Assembly (NCBI GenBank): GCA_963847235.1 | Contig: CAWJYU010000009.1 | Coordinates: 243,747-307,746, forward strand | Direction of reading: 5' to 3' | Source of the DNA: JACDAN01 sp963847235 | GTDB taxonomy: Bacteria > Actinomycetota > Thermoleophilia > Gaiellales > Gaiellaceae | Length of the DNA stretch: 64,000 bases | Part shown: positions 1 to 9,771 of the stretch, one piece after another | Layout: each line of letters begins with the position of its first letter | How positions within the stretch are numbered: the stretch's first letter is position 1 | Made by a program: the position numbers and the translations under genes | Notes under the pieces: generated by a model | Databases searched by the model: none | What the model was told of the DNA's origin: nothing | What the model saw: the letters and a program-made list of their open reading frames with translations, nothing else

Positions 1-1671
1 CGCTGCTCGCGTTCGCGCGCGAAGGGTGTCGTGCCGTCGCCGTGAGCGCCGCATTCGCCGTCGACGATCCGGACACCGAGCAGTTCGTCTCCGAACGGGC
101 GGCCGTTCACGGCCTCCCGGCGTGCGCAGGGCACGAGCTGTCCGGCGCGTACGGGCTCGAGACGCGGACGATCAGCGCCGCGATCAACGCGAGCATCCTG
201 CCCGTCGTCGAGCGGACGACGACGCTCGTCGCATCCGCGCTCGCCGAGGCCGGGCTCGACGCGCCGCTCCTCGTGCTCCGGGGAGACGGCGGGGCGATGA
301 GCGTCACGCGAGTTCCGCCGGAGGCCGTCGTTCACGATCGGCTCCGGCCCTGCAGCCGGTGTCTCCGCGGCCCTGCATCAACTCGAGATCAGGGACGGGA
401 TCGTCGTGGAGTGCGGCGGCACGAGCTCGAACGTCTCGGTGATCAAGAACGGCCGCCCGTTGCTGCGCACGCTGCGCGTGATGGGCCGCCCGACGTGCGT
501 CCGCTCGATCGACAGCTGGGTCGTCGGCGCCGCGGGGGGAAGCATGGCCCGCGTCGGGCGCCGCAGGCTCGAGGACGTCGGCCCGCGGAGCGCGCACGTC
601 GCCGACCTTCCGTACGCGTGCTTCGCGACGCCGGAGGAGCTGGCGGATGCGCGGCTCGAGCTCCGCGCGCCGCGGGCGGGCGATCCGGCCGATTACGCGG
701 TGATCTGCGCGGCGGGCGGCGACTTCGCGCTCACCGCGACATGCGCCGCGAACGCGCTCGGCCTCGCGGACGGTGCGTACGCGGCAGGCAGCCGCGACGC
801 GGCTCGGCTCGCATTCGGGCCGCTGGCCGAGCGGCTGCGGACGACCGTCGACGAGGCGGCGACGCGCGTGCTCGACGGCGCCGCCCGGCGGATCGCCGAT
901 GCAGCCGCGGAGGCCGCAAAACAGCATGCGCTGCGTGACGACGTCCCGCTGGTCGCGCTCGGGGGCTCAGGCGACGTGCTGGTCGCGCGTGTCGCGGAGC
1001 AGCTCGGCAGGCCGATGGTGCGCACGGAGCATCCCGAGGTACTGTCGTCGATCGGCGCCGCCCTCTCGCTCGTGCGGGTCGAGCTCGATCGCAACGGCGT
1101 CTCCGCGCTGGACGTGCCCGGGCTGGCCACCGAGGCCGAGGCCGCGTGCATCGCCGCGGGCGCGGCGCCGGCATCGATCACGGTGGAGACGAGCTACGAC
1201 GAGTCCGACCGGATCCTGCGCGCGGTCGCCACCGGTGCCGCGGCGCTCGAGACCGGTGCCGTCGGAGCCGAGCCGGCCGACGATCGCCGGCGGCTCCAAG
1301 CCGCGGCGGACGCGCTCGAGCTCGCCCCCGCCGACCTGACGCTGCTCGCCGCGAACGACTTCTACCGCGTCTTCTCCGAGAACGGCTCCGGCCGGGTCGC
1401 CGTCGTGGACGCCCGCGCCGCGATCCCGATCGCCGAGGACGCCCGCTGCGTCTTTGCCGGCGAAGGGACCGCGTTCCTCGAGCGCCTGCGTATCGAGCTG
1501 CGCGAGCACACACGCGAGCTCGGCGTCGCGACGATGCTCCCGCGCGTCGTCCTCGTCTCCGGGTCGCGCATCCTCGACCTCTCCGACGCCCGCCGCGCCG
1601 AGGACGTGCTGACGGCGGCGGAGCGCGCGCTGGGCGCCCAGGGCACAGCGGTCGCCGTCCTCGCGCGCTGA
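1..1671 (+). CDS. Hydantoinase/oxoprolinase family protein, 5' truncated, one frameshift
   Basis: The window opens inside this gene. The family (HyuA/OXP) uses ATP to open hydantoin or 5-oxoproline rings. The N-terminal part reads in one frame through RGDGGAMSV near nt 290; after a one-base shift near nt 322 it continues as FTIGSGPAAGVSAAL and ECGGTSSNVSVI, the conserved actin-like nucleotide-binding block. Removing one G from GTCGTTCACG joins the frames, so a sequencing insertion is more likely than decay. The C-terminal half (VALGGSGDVLV, RTEHPEVLSSIGAALSLV) fits the family. The stop overlaps the next start (TGATG), so the two are probably co-translated. Substrate cannot be told from sequence. 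Confidence 0.8.
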
Positions 1672-2096
1672 TGTCGCTCTACCGGCAGGCAGGCCGCCGG
1701 AGCGGGTGGCTCGCAGCGTCTGTCGTCGTTGCGCTCCTGGTCGGCTTCGGCATCGGCTTTGCCGTGTCCCGCGCGACGACCGAGGAGCCGACGGTCGAGG
1801 AGGCCGTCGCGAGCGTCCAGGAGGATGCCGGCGCCACCGCGGATGCGCTGGAGCTCGTCGCCATCCACTACGAGACGACCGAGGCCGCCGCTCGACAACA
1901 GCTGCTGCGTGCCGAGGAGTCATTCGAAGAGGTCAGGCCCGAGCTCGAACTGCTCTCGCCGGAAGAGACGGCTGACGCGGGGCAAGCGATCGAGAGGCTC
2001 GCGACGCTGGTCGATCAGAGCGCGGCGACCGAGGAAGTGGAGCGTGCGGCCGAGGAAGCACGCGCAACCGTCCGGCGCGCGGCCAGGCTGCGATAG
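1671..2096 (+). CDS. Small single-pass membrane protein, unknown function
   Basis: A 141-residue protein with a short basic N-terminus, one hydrophobic segment at about residues 13-33 (LAASVVVALLVGFGIGFAV) and a Glu/Ala-rich, probably helical or coiled-coil tail of about 100 residues facing outward. The ATG overlaps the stop of the oxoprolinase-like gene in a TGATG, which suggests translational coupling. I do not recognise a family. The reading frame is well supported by the overlap and by uniform codon use. Confidence 0.6.
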   Translation: MSLYRQAGRRSGWLAASVVVALLVGFGIGFAVSRATTEEPTVEEAVASVQEDAGATADALELVAIHYETTEAAARQQLLRAEESFEEVRPELELLSPEETADAGQAIERLATLVDQSAATEEVERAAEEARATVRRAARLR

Positions 2097-2107
2097 CCTC
2101 GCAGGCG

Positions 2108-2797
2108 ATGGCGCACGCCGGTCATTCGGTCGACGAGTATCTGGAGACGATCTACTTCCTCGCGTTCCCGATCGGCGAGTACAAGCCGCTCACCGGAGGG
2201 ACGTCGCCCACGCTCGCCTCACGCGTCGCGGAGATGCTCGGCGTCTCGCGCGCGTCGGCCGGCGAGATGCTGAAGCGCATGGAGGGCGAGGGGCTGATCA
2301 GCCGCGGCGAGAACAAGGAGGCAGTCCTCACGGAGACAGGGCGCGCCCGGGCCGAGAAGGTCGTCCGCAAGCACCGCCTGATCGAGCGGCTGCTGACGGA
2401 CTTCATGGACTACACACCGGCGGAGGCGCACATCCACGCCGACGAGATCGGCGACTCGTTCTCCGACGACATGGTCGAGCGGATGGCGCGGAAGCTCGGC
2501 AATCCCGAGCGCTGCCCCCACGGCTGGCCGGTCGATCCCGCGTTCGAGCAGGCCGAAAACGACGAGCTGAAGGCGCTGGCGGAGCTCGACGAGGGGCAGG
2601 CCGCGACCATCGTCCGACTCGCGGAGCACGACGGCGATCTCCTCCACTGGTTCTACGACCAGGGGTTCGAGCCCGGCCGCGAGCTGCGGCTGACCGCCGC
2701 GGATCCGGCCGCCGGCAGCTTCCGCGTGCAGCTGAACGGTCGCGAGGAGACCGTCGCGGAAAAGGCCGCCGCGGGGCTCTTCGTCAGGCCTTCGTAA
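2108..2797 (+). CDS. DtxR/MntR-family metal-dependent transcriptional regulator
   Basis: This 229-residue protein matches the iron/manganese-dependent repressor family. An N-terminal winged helix carries the typical SVDEYLETIYFL start and a recognition helix VSRASAGEMLKRMEGEGLI (about residues 46-64). It is followed by the metal-binding and dimerisation domain with EAHIHADEIGDSF and CPHGWPVDP, and a C-terminal SH3-like (FeoA-type) domain from about residue 150. It would sense Mn(II) or Fe(II) and repress metal uptake genes; no obvious target gene is adjacent. A TAGCCT box ends 8 nt before the ATG, so the gene may have its own near-leaderless promoter. Confidence 0.88.
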   Translation: MAHAGHSVDEYLETIYFLAFPIGEYKPLTGGTSPTLASRVAEMLGVSRASAGEMLKRMEGEGLISRGENKEAVLTETGRARAEKVVRKHRLIERLLTDFMDYTPAEAHIHADEIGDSFSDDMVERMARKLGNPERCPHGWPVDPAFEQAENDELKALAELDEGQAATIVRLAEHDGDLLHWFYDQGFEPGRELRLTAADPAAGSFRVQLNGREETVAEKAAAGLFVRPS

Positions 2798-2929
2798 CGG
2801 CCAGGAGCCGCGCGAGCGCGGCAGCGTCGAGCTCGCCGCGGTTCTTGGCGAGGGCGATCAGAGCAGCTTGCTTCGTCATGGGCCTCAACGTTCGGAGGCA
2901 GCGCTTGACGTTCCTGCTTGCGAAGGCAG

Positions 2930-4180
2930 CTAGACGGCCGCCTTCTCGCCGATGCCCGCGGCGGCCTTCAGCGCGGCCGCCTTGTCCGTCCGCTCCCACG
3001 TGAAGTCGTGGTCGTCGCGGCCGAAGTGCCCGTACGCCGCCGTCTTCGCGTAGATCGGCCGTCCGAGCTCGAGGTCGCGGATGATCGCGCCCGGCCGCAG
3101 GTCGAAGTGCTCCTTGACGAGCTCCTCGATCCGCGAGACCGGAATCTTCTCCGTGTCGAACGTCCGAACCGCGACCGAGACGGGATGCGCGACGCCGATC
3201 GCGTAGGCGACGTTCACCTCGCAGCGGTCGGCGAGCTCCGCGGCGACGACGTTCTTGGCCACGTACCGCGCCGCGTATGCCGCCGAGCGGTCGACCTTCG
3301 TCGGATCCTTGCCCGAGAAGGCGCCGCCGCCGTGCCGCGCCGCCCCGCCGTAGGTGTCGACGATGATCTTGCGTCCCGTCAGCCCGGTGTCGCCCATCGG
3401 CCCCCCGAGCACGAACTTCCCGGTCGGGTTGACGTACACGAAGTCGCGGTCGTCGTAGAGCCGGCGCTCGTCGTAGAGGCGCGGATCGAGGATCGGATGG
3501 AGGACGTGCTCGATGACGTCCTCCTTGATCGTGTCCGGATCGACGTTCTCCTCGTGCTGCGTGGACACCAGCAGCCTTACGATCTCGACCGGCTTCTGCC
3601 GGCCGTGCTCGTCCACCTCGTACCGGACGGTCACCTGCGCCTTGCCGTCCGGCCGCAGGTACTTGAGCTGCTCGGACTTGCGCACACCGGCCAGCCGCCG
3701 CGCGATCTTGTGCGCGAGCATGATCGGGAGCGGCATCAGCTCCTGCGTCTCGTTGGACGCGTAGCCGAACATCATCCCCTGGTCCCCCGCGCCGATCTTG
3801 TCGATCGGGTCGTCGTCGCCGGGGTCGTGCTGCACCTCGTACGACTGGTCGACGCCCAGCGCGATGTCAGGCGACTGCTCGTCGATCGCCACGACGACGC
3901 CGCAGGTGTTCGCGTCGAACCCCCACTCCGAGTGCGTGTAGCCGATCTCGGAGATCCGTGCGCGGACGAGCGCGGGGATGTCGACGTACGTCTCCGTCGA
4001 GATCTCCCCCGCCACGACGACGAGACCGGTCGTGATCAGCGTCTCGCACGCGACCCGCCCGCCGGGGTCGTCCTTCAGCACCGCGTCCAGCACGGAGTCC
4101 GACACCTGGTCGGCGATCTTGTCCGGGTGGCCCTCGGTGACCGACTCGGACGTGAAAAGAAATTCGCGCGTGGCCGCCAT
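2930..4180 (-). CDS. metK: S-adenosylmethionine synthetase
   Basis: Makes S-adenosylmethionine from methionine and ATP in the cytoplasm. The 416-residue protein has the family hallmarks: GHPDKIADQ at residues 17-25 (ATP/Mg binding), GAGDQGMMFGYA at 130-141, and the glycine-rich GGGAFSGKDPTKVDRS loop in the last third. It ends with a short Ala-rich tail. The start lies about 20 nt after the likely stop of the DUF3352 gene on the same strand, so it may be the last gene of the long pgsA-epimerase-DUF3352 run. There is no room for a SAM riboswitch in front of it. Confidence 0.97.
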   Translation of the reverse strand: MAATREFLFTSESVTEGHPDKIADQVSDSVLDAVLKDDPGGRVACETLITTGLVVVAGEISTETYVDIPALVRARISEIGYTHSEWGFDANTCGVVVAIDEQSPDIALGVDQSYEVQHDPGDDDPIDKIGAGDQGMMFGYASNETQELMPLPIMLAHKIARRLAGVRKSEQLKYLRPDGKAQVTVRYEVDEHGRQKPVEIVRLLVSTQHEENVDPDTIKEDVIEHVLHPILDPRLYDERRLYDDRDFVYVNPTGKFVLGGPMGDTGLTGRKIIVDTYGGAARHGGGAFSGKDPTKVDRSAAYAARYVAKNVVAAELADRCEVNVAYAIGVAHPVSVAVRTFDTEKIPVSRIEELVKEHFDLRPGAIIRDLELGRPIYAKTAAYGHFGRDDHDFTWERTDKAAALKAAAGIGEKAAV

Positions 4181-4199
4181 GAGTGCGCGCGAACGCTAC

Positions 4200-5655
4200 C
4201 TACTCGATGCCGACGAAGGCGAAGCGACTTGACGAGGTTGCCGTCCTTCTCGCCGTATGCGACGAGCGAGCGGAGCGGCTCGAGATTGCGCGAGACCTCC
4301 GGCGGGATGCTCTCGCCCGATACCGAGGCGAAGCCCATCGCCAGAGCGATCGCCTCCTGGAGGTCGATCCAGAGGAGACTCGTGTACTGGTCCGGCGCGC
4401 CCGCCGCCTCGAGCGCGTCCTTGTAGCGGTCGGTGTCCGTCAGCTTGTCGCCGGAGCCGAGGCCGGCGATCGCGCCCTTCGTCGTCGTGAGCACGAGGGT
4501 GCCGTCGACCGTCCCGAGGTTGACCGTGAAACCGTCGACGACCGCGGTCGTGACGTCTCCGTCCTCTGTCACCTCGCCGACCGCCGCCGCGGCGAGCGCG
4601 CGCAGGAGCCGCTCGGCCGATTCGCGAGCCTGCGCCGGATCGTCCGGGCGGACGAGCAGCGTCAGCTCGGGGATCGGGGCACCGGGCGCCGCATAGAACG
4701 CAACCTCTCCGTCGATGAGACGGAGGACCTCGGCGACCGTCACGCCGGTCTCCTGCTCGAACTCCTTGAGCGCCGAGCCGTAGAGCGGGTTGTCGCGCAG
4801 CGCGCCGACCTGCTTGCCGATACCTGTACCCATGAACGTCGTGAACGCGAAGGCGTCCGCAGGAACGAGGTCGAGCAGCTCGGACGAGTACTCCTCCGAC
4901 GCGCCGAACAGCTTGTCGGCGCCCTCGCCGCGCAGCACGCCTGCGACTTCTGCGCCATCGTCGCGCGCCTTGGCCCAGGCGCCGGCGAAGTCGAGCTCGT
5001 CCAGGCCGAACATCCGCAGCGCCTGCGCCTCTGGACCCCGACCGAAGGTCTCGAACGCGGTCGCAACATCGACGTAGACGCGACCCAGCGCGTCCTCCGG
5101 AAGTTCCGCCATGCCTTCCTGGAAGGCCTGGTCGTCGGCGAGCGCCTCCCCGCCCTCGGCCTTGAGCGCCGCATCGATCGACGCCTCTTTGTCGGAGGCG
5201 GCGATCCAGTCGCCGACTCTGCGTGTAATCAGCGGATCGTTGGGCTCCTTCTTGTTGATGCGCTCGATCAGCTTCAGCGCCTCGTCGACGTCGTCGGGGC
5301 GCAGGAGGGCGACGACCTTGACGTCCGTCATGGAGCTCGCATAGACCGCGACCGCCGAGTCGCCTCCGAGCGTTTCGTGAGCCTCGTCCCAGGTGATGCC
5401 GCTGCCGCTCTCGATCTCCTTCTTCAGCTCGGCCAGCCACTTCTCGCCGTCGGGGAACCTGAGGACGAGCTCCTCGACCTGCTTCCACTGGTCGGACTCG
5501 GGATCGCTGTCGAGATCGACGTAGACCAGCGCTCCTGGCTTGAGCAGCTCCGCGCCGGCGGACTCGCCCGCGCCGACGTCCTCGCTGCCGCAGCCCGCGG
5601 CGACGAGCACCAGCATCGAGACGAGGACGACCAACACGCCGCGCATTGCCCGCAT
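4200..5655 (-). CDS. DUF3352-type lipoprotein, C-terminal frameshift
   Basis: A predicted secreted lipoprotein of about 484 residues. The first 25 residues form a signal peptide with a lipobox ending VAAGC. The body (YVDLDSDPESDQWKQVEE, DGEVAFYAAP, then TLVLTTTKGAI) resembles DUF3352 proteins common in high-GC Gram-positives; their function is unknown to me. The uncorrected frame runs on 100 bp into metK. Removing one C near nt 4225 gives the ending KSLRFVGIE and a TAG at 4200, a sensible gap before metK. I therefore treat the tail as a one-base insertion error. Confidence 0.75.
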
Positions 5656-5701
5656 GGTATTCCCCCGGGCGACGACCGCTACTCCCCGGACGGGGGGCGA
5701 C

Positions 5702-6709
5702 TCATGAGCGCGCTGACGGCGCCCGGCGGTCGATGAGCCCTTCCTCGTGGAACCAGTCGAGGGTTCGTCGGATCGTCTCGTCCAGCGGCGTGTAGCTGAG
5801 CCCGAGCTCGCCCGTCGCCCTCGATCCGTCGTACGCGTGGCCATGCAGCGCGGTGCGGACGAGGTCACGGCAGATGCGCGGCTTCGTCCGTCGCATCCGC
5901 GCGACGGTCTCGACGACGGCGGCGGCCGCGGTGGCGACTGCGGGCGGCAAGGTTCGGACGGGTTCGTTGACACCGGTCAAGCGGTCGAGCAGCTCGATGC
6001 CCTCACGCACGGTAAGAGTCCCTCCACTGAGGACGTACCGCTCCCCGGGCTGGCCTCGCAGCTCGGCGAGCAGGTGCCCCTCCGTGCAGTCGGCGATGTC
6101 CACGAGGCTGACCGTGGAGTCCACGATCGCCTTCAGCCTTCCGTTCAGGTAGTCGAGCAGGAGCCGTGTGGAGCCGGTTGCGCGGCCCGGCCCCTGGACC
6201 GACGCCGGGTTCACGCAGACGACCTCGATCCCCGTTTCTCGCGCTGCGGCCAGGGACGCCTGCTCGGCCTCGAACTTCGAGCGCTCGTAGCTCGAGATGA
6301 ACGAGCCTCGGTGTGGCGTGGTCTCCGAGCCAACCGTCCCGCGCGCCTCTCCGAGCGCGGCGGCCGACGAGGTGTAGACGACACGCCGAACACCGGCCGC
6401 CGCCGCGGCGTACACGACGTTACGCGAGCCGCGCACGTTGACCTCGAACAGCGGCGAGGTGTCCCGGAAGCAGAGCGCATTGACGCCGGCGGCGTGGTAG
6501 ACGACCCCGCAGCCGCGCATCGCGGCCGTCAGCGCCTCGGCGTGGAGAACGTCGCCGCGGACGGGCTCCGCGCCCAGCGCGCGGAGGGCATGCGCCGAGT
6601 CGCCGGACCGGGCCAGGGCTTTGACCTCGCGTCCGTCCGCGAGGAGGCGCTCGACGATCGCTCCACCGACGAACCCGGTGCCCCCGGTGACCAGGACGGC
6701 GTCGGTCAG
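5702..6709 (-). CDS. NAD-dependent epimerase/dehydratase (extended SDR family)
   Basis: A 335-residue extended short-chain dehydrogenase. The Rossmann motif TGGTGFVGGAIVERL stands at residues 6-20 and the catalytic Tyr/Lys pair appears as SSYERSKFEAE (YxxxK) in the middle. The family acts on nucleotide sugars, sterols or lipid-linked groups; the substrate is not evident. The only sensible start is a CTG at 6709 whose last two bases overlap the TGA of pgsA (CTGA), copying the ATGA/GTGA overlaps seen throughout this operon. Position after pgsA hints at a lipid or envelope role, but that is inference. Confidence 0.8.
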   Translation of the reverse strand: MTDAVLVTGGTGFVGGAIVERLLADGREVKALARSGDSAHALRALGAEPVRGDVLHAEALTAAMRGCGVVYHAAGVNALCFRDTSPLFEVNVRGSRNVVYAAAAAGVRRVVYTSSAAALGEARGTVGSETTPHRGSFISSYERSKFEAEQASLAAARETGIEVVCVNPASVQGPGRATGSTRLLLDYLNGRLKAIVDSTVSLVDIADCTEGHLLAELRGQPGERYVLSGGTLTVREGIELLDRLTGVNEPVRTLPPAVATAAAAVVETVARMRRTKPRICRDLVRTALHGHAYDGSRATGELGLSYTPLDETIRRTLDWFHEEGLIDRRAPSARS

Positions 6710-7260
6710 CTGGGCCCTTCGGACAGGGCCGACCCGAAGCGGCTCAGGTATTCGACGGCGGACCACACGGTAATCGCGGCCGCAACCAGCATCGCCCACT
6801 CGTCCAGAAGCAGAGGGCCCAGCGGCTCGTCGTAACGAAGGATCGCGAGCAGGATGGCCACGAACTGGACGTTCGTCTTCAGCTTGCCCCAGATCGACGG
6901 CGCGAACACGGTTCCCTCGGCCGCGACGACGCCTCGGAGCCCGAGGATCAGGAGCTCCCGCCCGATGATGACGATCGCGACCCAGACAGAAGCCCTGTCG
7001 ACGTCGACGAGGGCGATCAGCACTCCGGAGACGAGCAGTTTGTCGGCGGTCGTGTCGAGGAAGGAGCCGAACGTGGTCGTAAGGGCCCAGCGCCGGGCCA
7101 GGTAGCCGTCGACAAAGTCCGTCGTCGCCGCGATCGCAAAGAGAATTGCGGCAGCGACGTAGGCCCAGTCTCGGTTCGGCCCAAGGAGGATCAGGCCCAT
7201 CACGACCGGAATCAACACGATGCGTAGGTACGTGAGGCCTAGGAGGACCCGGCCGCTCAC
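6706..7260 (-). CDS. pgsA: CDP-alcohol phosphatidyltransferase (PgsA-type)
   Basis: An integral membrane enzyme of 184 residues that transfers a phosphatidyl group from CDP-diacylglycerol to an alcohol, most likely glycerol 3-phosphate to give phosphatidylglycerol phosphate. The signature DG-x2-AR-x8-G-x3-D-x3-D is complete in VDGYLARRWALTTTFGSF followed by LDTTADK, and several hydrophobic segments surround it. The GTG start at 7260 overlaps the stop of the phosphotransferase fusion (GTGA). Being coupled to glycerol genes that make or consume glycerol 3-phosphate makes the PgsA assignment attractive. Confidence 0.88.
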   Translation of the reverse strand: MSGRVLLGLTYLRIVLIPVVMGLILLGPNRDWAYVAAAILFAIAATTDFVDGYLARRWALTTTFGSFLDTTADKLLVSGVLIALVDVDRASVWVAIVIIGRELLILGLRGVVAAEGTVFAPSIWGKLKTNVQFVAILLAILRYDEPLGPLLLDEWAMLVAAAITVWSAVEYLSRFGSALSEGPS

Positions 7261-9768
7261 GGCGTCGAGGTCTCCGACATCGTGAGCTCGGGTTCGGGCG
7301 CCTCGCCGGCGGCGAGAGCGCGAACATCCCCGGCGGAGGACATGCGCAGCGCCTCGCGGGCGAGGCGCCCGGCGGTTTGCGTGTTTACGTGCCGCACCGC
7401 CTCCTTCGTGGCCGGGATCGCGGGCGGGTTGACGCTCAGCTCGGAGACGCCGAGGCCGACGAGCACAGGTATGGCCAGCAGGTCCGCCCCCAGCTCGCCG
7501 CAGACGCCGACCCACTTTCCGTGCGCCTCGGCGGCGGCGACAACGCCCTGGATTAGCCGCAGGACCGCCGGATGCAGGCCGTCGGCCAGTGCCGCGACCG
7601 CCTCGTTTCCGCGCTCCGCCGCCATCGTGTACTGGACGAGATCGTTCGTCCCGATCGAGAAGAAGTCGACCTCAGGGGCAAAGAGCTCGGCGGCGAGTGC
7701 CGCGGCGGGCACCTCGACCATGATCCCGACCTCCATCCGTCCCGCGGTCTCCCCACGCTGCTCGAGCTGCGCTCGGGCGCGGGTGAGCACCGACACCGCC
7801 TCGTGGTATTCGGCGAGGGTCGTGACCATCGGGAACATCACCTTCAGCGGATGCTCGGCGGCCACGCGGAGCGCCGCGCGGAGCTGCGGCTCCAGGAGCT
7901 CGGGCTGGGCCAGCCCGAGCCGGATTCCGCGCGCACCGAGGAATGGGTTCGCCTCGGCCCGCCGCGGCACGTACGGAAGCGGCTTGTCCGCGCCGACGTC
8001 GAGCGTGCGCAGGATCAGCGGCCTCCCTTGCAGCCGCTCGGCGATGTCGGCATACGCCGCGTACTGCTCGTCCTCGGTCGGGAGGGAGTCGCGCTCGAGG
8101 AACAGGAACTCCGTGCGCAGCAGCCCGACGCCCTCGGCGCCGTTCGCCACGGCTGCGTCGCCGTCCTCGGGCGAGCCGATGTTGGCAGCGACCTCGATGC
8201 GGCGCCCATCCTGCGTCTGCGCCGGCCGTTGCGCGGATGCGCGCGCCCGCCGCGCCTCCTCCTCACGCTCCAGCGTTCCGGCGTTCGTAGTCGCGAACGA
8301 GATCCTCGGCGGGCTCGACGACGACGGTGCCTGCGTCCCCGTCGAGGGCGAGCGGCGCGCCGTCGGGCACGTCCAGCAGCGGCTCCCCGAGCCCGACCGC
8401 AGCCGGGATCCCGAGCGAGCGGGCGAGGATCGCGCTGTGCGAGGTCGGCGCGCCGTAGGCAGTGGCGATGCCGCGCACGAGCTCGCGATCGAGCGACGCA
8501 GTGTCCGCAGGCGTGAGGTCGGCTGCGAGGACAATCCCGGGCTCGACAACGGCAGCCGCCGTATGCCTGCCCACAAGCTCGGCGACGACCTGGCGTGCGA
8601 CTGCAGCCAGGTCCTCGGCCCGAGCCCGGAGGTACTCGTCGTCGAGGCTCCGGTAGTCGGCCGCGACCGTCTCGGCAGCCTCGTGCCAAGCCTGGGCGGC
8701 GTTGCGCCCCTGGTCGAAGATCGCGCGGCGGGCAGGCTCGAGCAGCGTCTCGTCCTCGAGGAAGAGGAGGTGGGCGTCGAAGATCGCCGCGCTGTATTCA
8801 CCCGCGCGGGCGGCGACGGAGTCACGGGTGGCGCGGATCTCGGCCCGGACCCGCTCGAGGGCCCGCTGGAGCGCGTCCCACTCCGCTTCCGGGTCGACAG
8901 CCGGCTCCGTCGGGATCTCGGGTGCCGGGACTCGAAAGTGACGAGCGGCCCCGAGCGCGATCCCGGGGGCACCCGGCAGCCCGACGAGCGCGCCGGGCGG
9001 CCCCGTCTGCGGGCCCGCCGTTGGAGGTGCAGGCGGCTGGACGGCGACCTCCTCGTCGAAATCGCGTGCCGCCAGTGCTTCCACGGCGGCGAGCGCCTCG
9101 CCCGCCTGCGAGCCGCTCGCAGCGATGGCGATCTCGTGTCCCTGGCGCACGCCGAGCGTGGCGATCGCGTTGAGGCTCCGCCCGCTCGCGGGGCCGCGTC
9201 CCGCCGTCAAGTTCGTCACGGTGACATCGGCGTCGAAGCCGCCCGCCGTCTGGACCAAGCGCGCGGCTGGGCGAGCGTGCAAGCCGAGTGGGTTCCGCAC
9301 GATCAGCGTGATCGTCTGACTCCCGTTGCCGGTGACCGCGGCGACCGGAGCGGCGGCCTCGCCTGAGCCCAGGTGCGTCGCCTTGGCCTCCAGGGCGCCG
9401 CGGGCCTCGGCGGCCACGTCCGAGAGCGACGCGCCGAGCTTGGCCATCACCGCCCCGGCCACGGCTCCCTCCGCGAGCGGGGCCTCGGACAGCACGACGC
9501 GCTCGCGTCGCTCCTCCGGCAGCAGGTCCAGCGCCATCTCGGCGCTCAGAACGGCGCTCCCCAGATCCATCAGCACGAGAACCCCGTCGCCCTGGTCCGC
9601 TCGCTCGATCGCCTCGAGCACCTGCGTCGCGTCGGTGCCGAGTGCCGGCTCGGGAGCATCGATCCCCCCGGCGAGCTCGATCGGCACCTCGGCGCCCATT
9701 CCCCGCGCCAGCTCGGCGACGCCCTCGGCGAGCGTCCTACTGTGCGACACGATGACGAGCCCGACCAA
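7257..9768 (-). CDS. dhaM: DhaM-HPr-enzyme I fusion (PEP:dihydroxyacetone phosphotransferase), one frameshift
   Basis: One polypeptide of about 836 residues carries the whole PTS relay for dihydroxyacetone kinase. Residues 1-130 are the DhaM/EIIA-Man-like domain with the phosphohistidine in VIVSHSRTLAEGV. Residues about 150-235 are HPr with NPLGLHARPAA and the regulatory-serine helix GRSLNAIATLG. From about 260 on it is a full enzyme I: phospho-His in GAPTSHSAILARS, then NPFLGARGIR, GTNDLVQYTM and GVCGELGAD of the PEP-binding barrel. Near nt 8275 one extra A breaks the frame; removing it gives YERRTLEREEEARR. The start is a TTG 3 nt after the glpC stop. Phosphate from PEP would pass to DhaL-bound ADP. 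Confidence 0.9.
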
Positions 9769-9771
9769 GGC

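Noticed and set aside
2807..2822. GCCGCG-CGAG-CGCGGC hairpin after the DtxR-like gene
   Set aside because: Only 6 bp, no T-run, and such palindromes are frequent in DNA this GC-rich.
2784..2879. Short minus-strand frame MTKQAALIALAKNRGELDAA and following residues
   Set aside because: It overlaps the regulator gene end, lacks a ribosome binding site and is only 31 residues; helical composition alone is not enough.
4180..4200. SAM riboswitch ahead of metK
   Set aside because: Only about 20 nt separate metK from the previous gene, too little for a riboswitch.
2918..4426. 502-codon plus-strand open frame opposite metK
   Set aside because: Mirror frame of a conserved gene in GC-rich DNA, with Arg/Val/Asp-rich low-complexity translation.
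4183..5736. Long plus-strand frame opposite the DUF3352 gene
   Set aside because: No family-like sequence; the minus strand has a signal peptide, lipobox and continuous domain.
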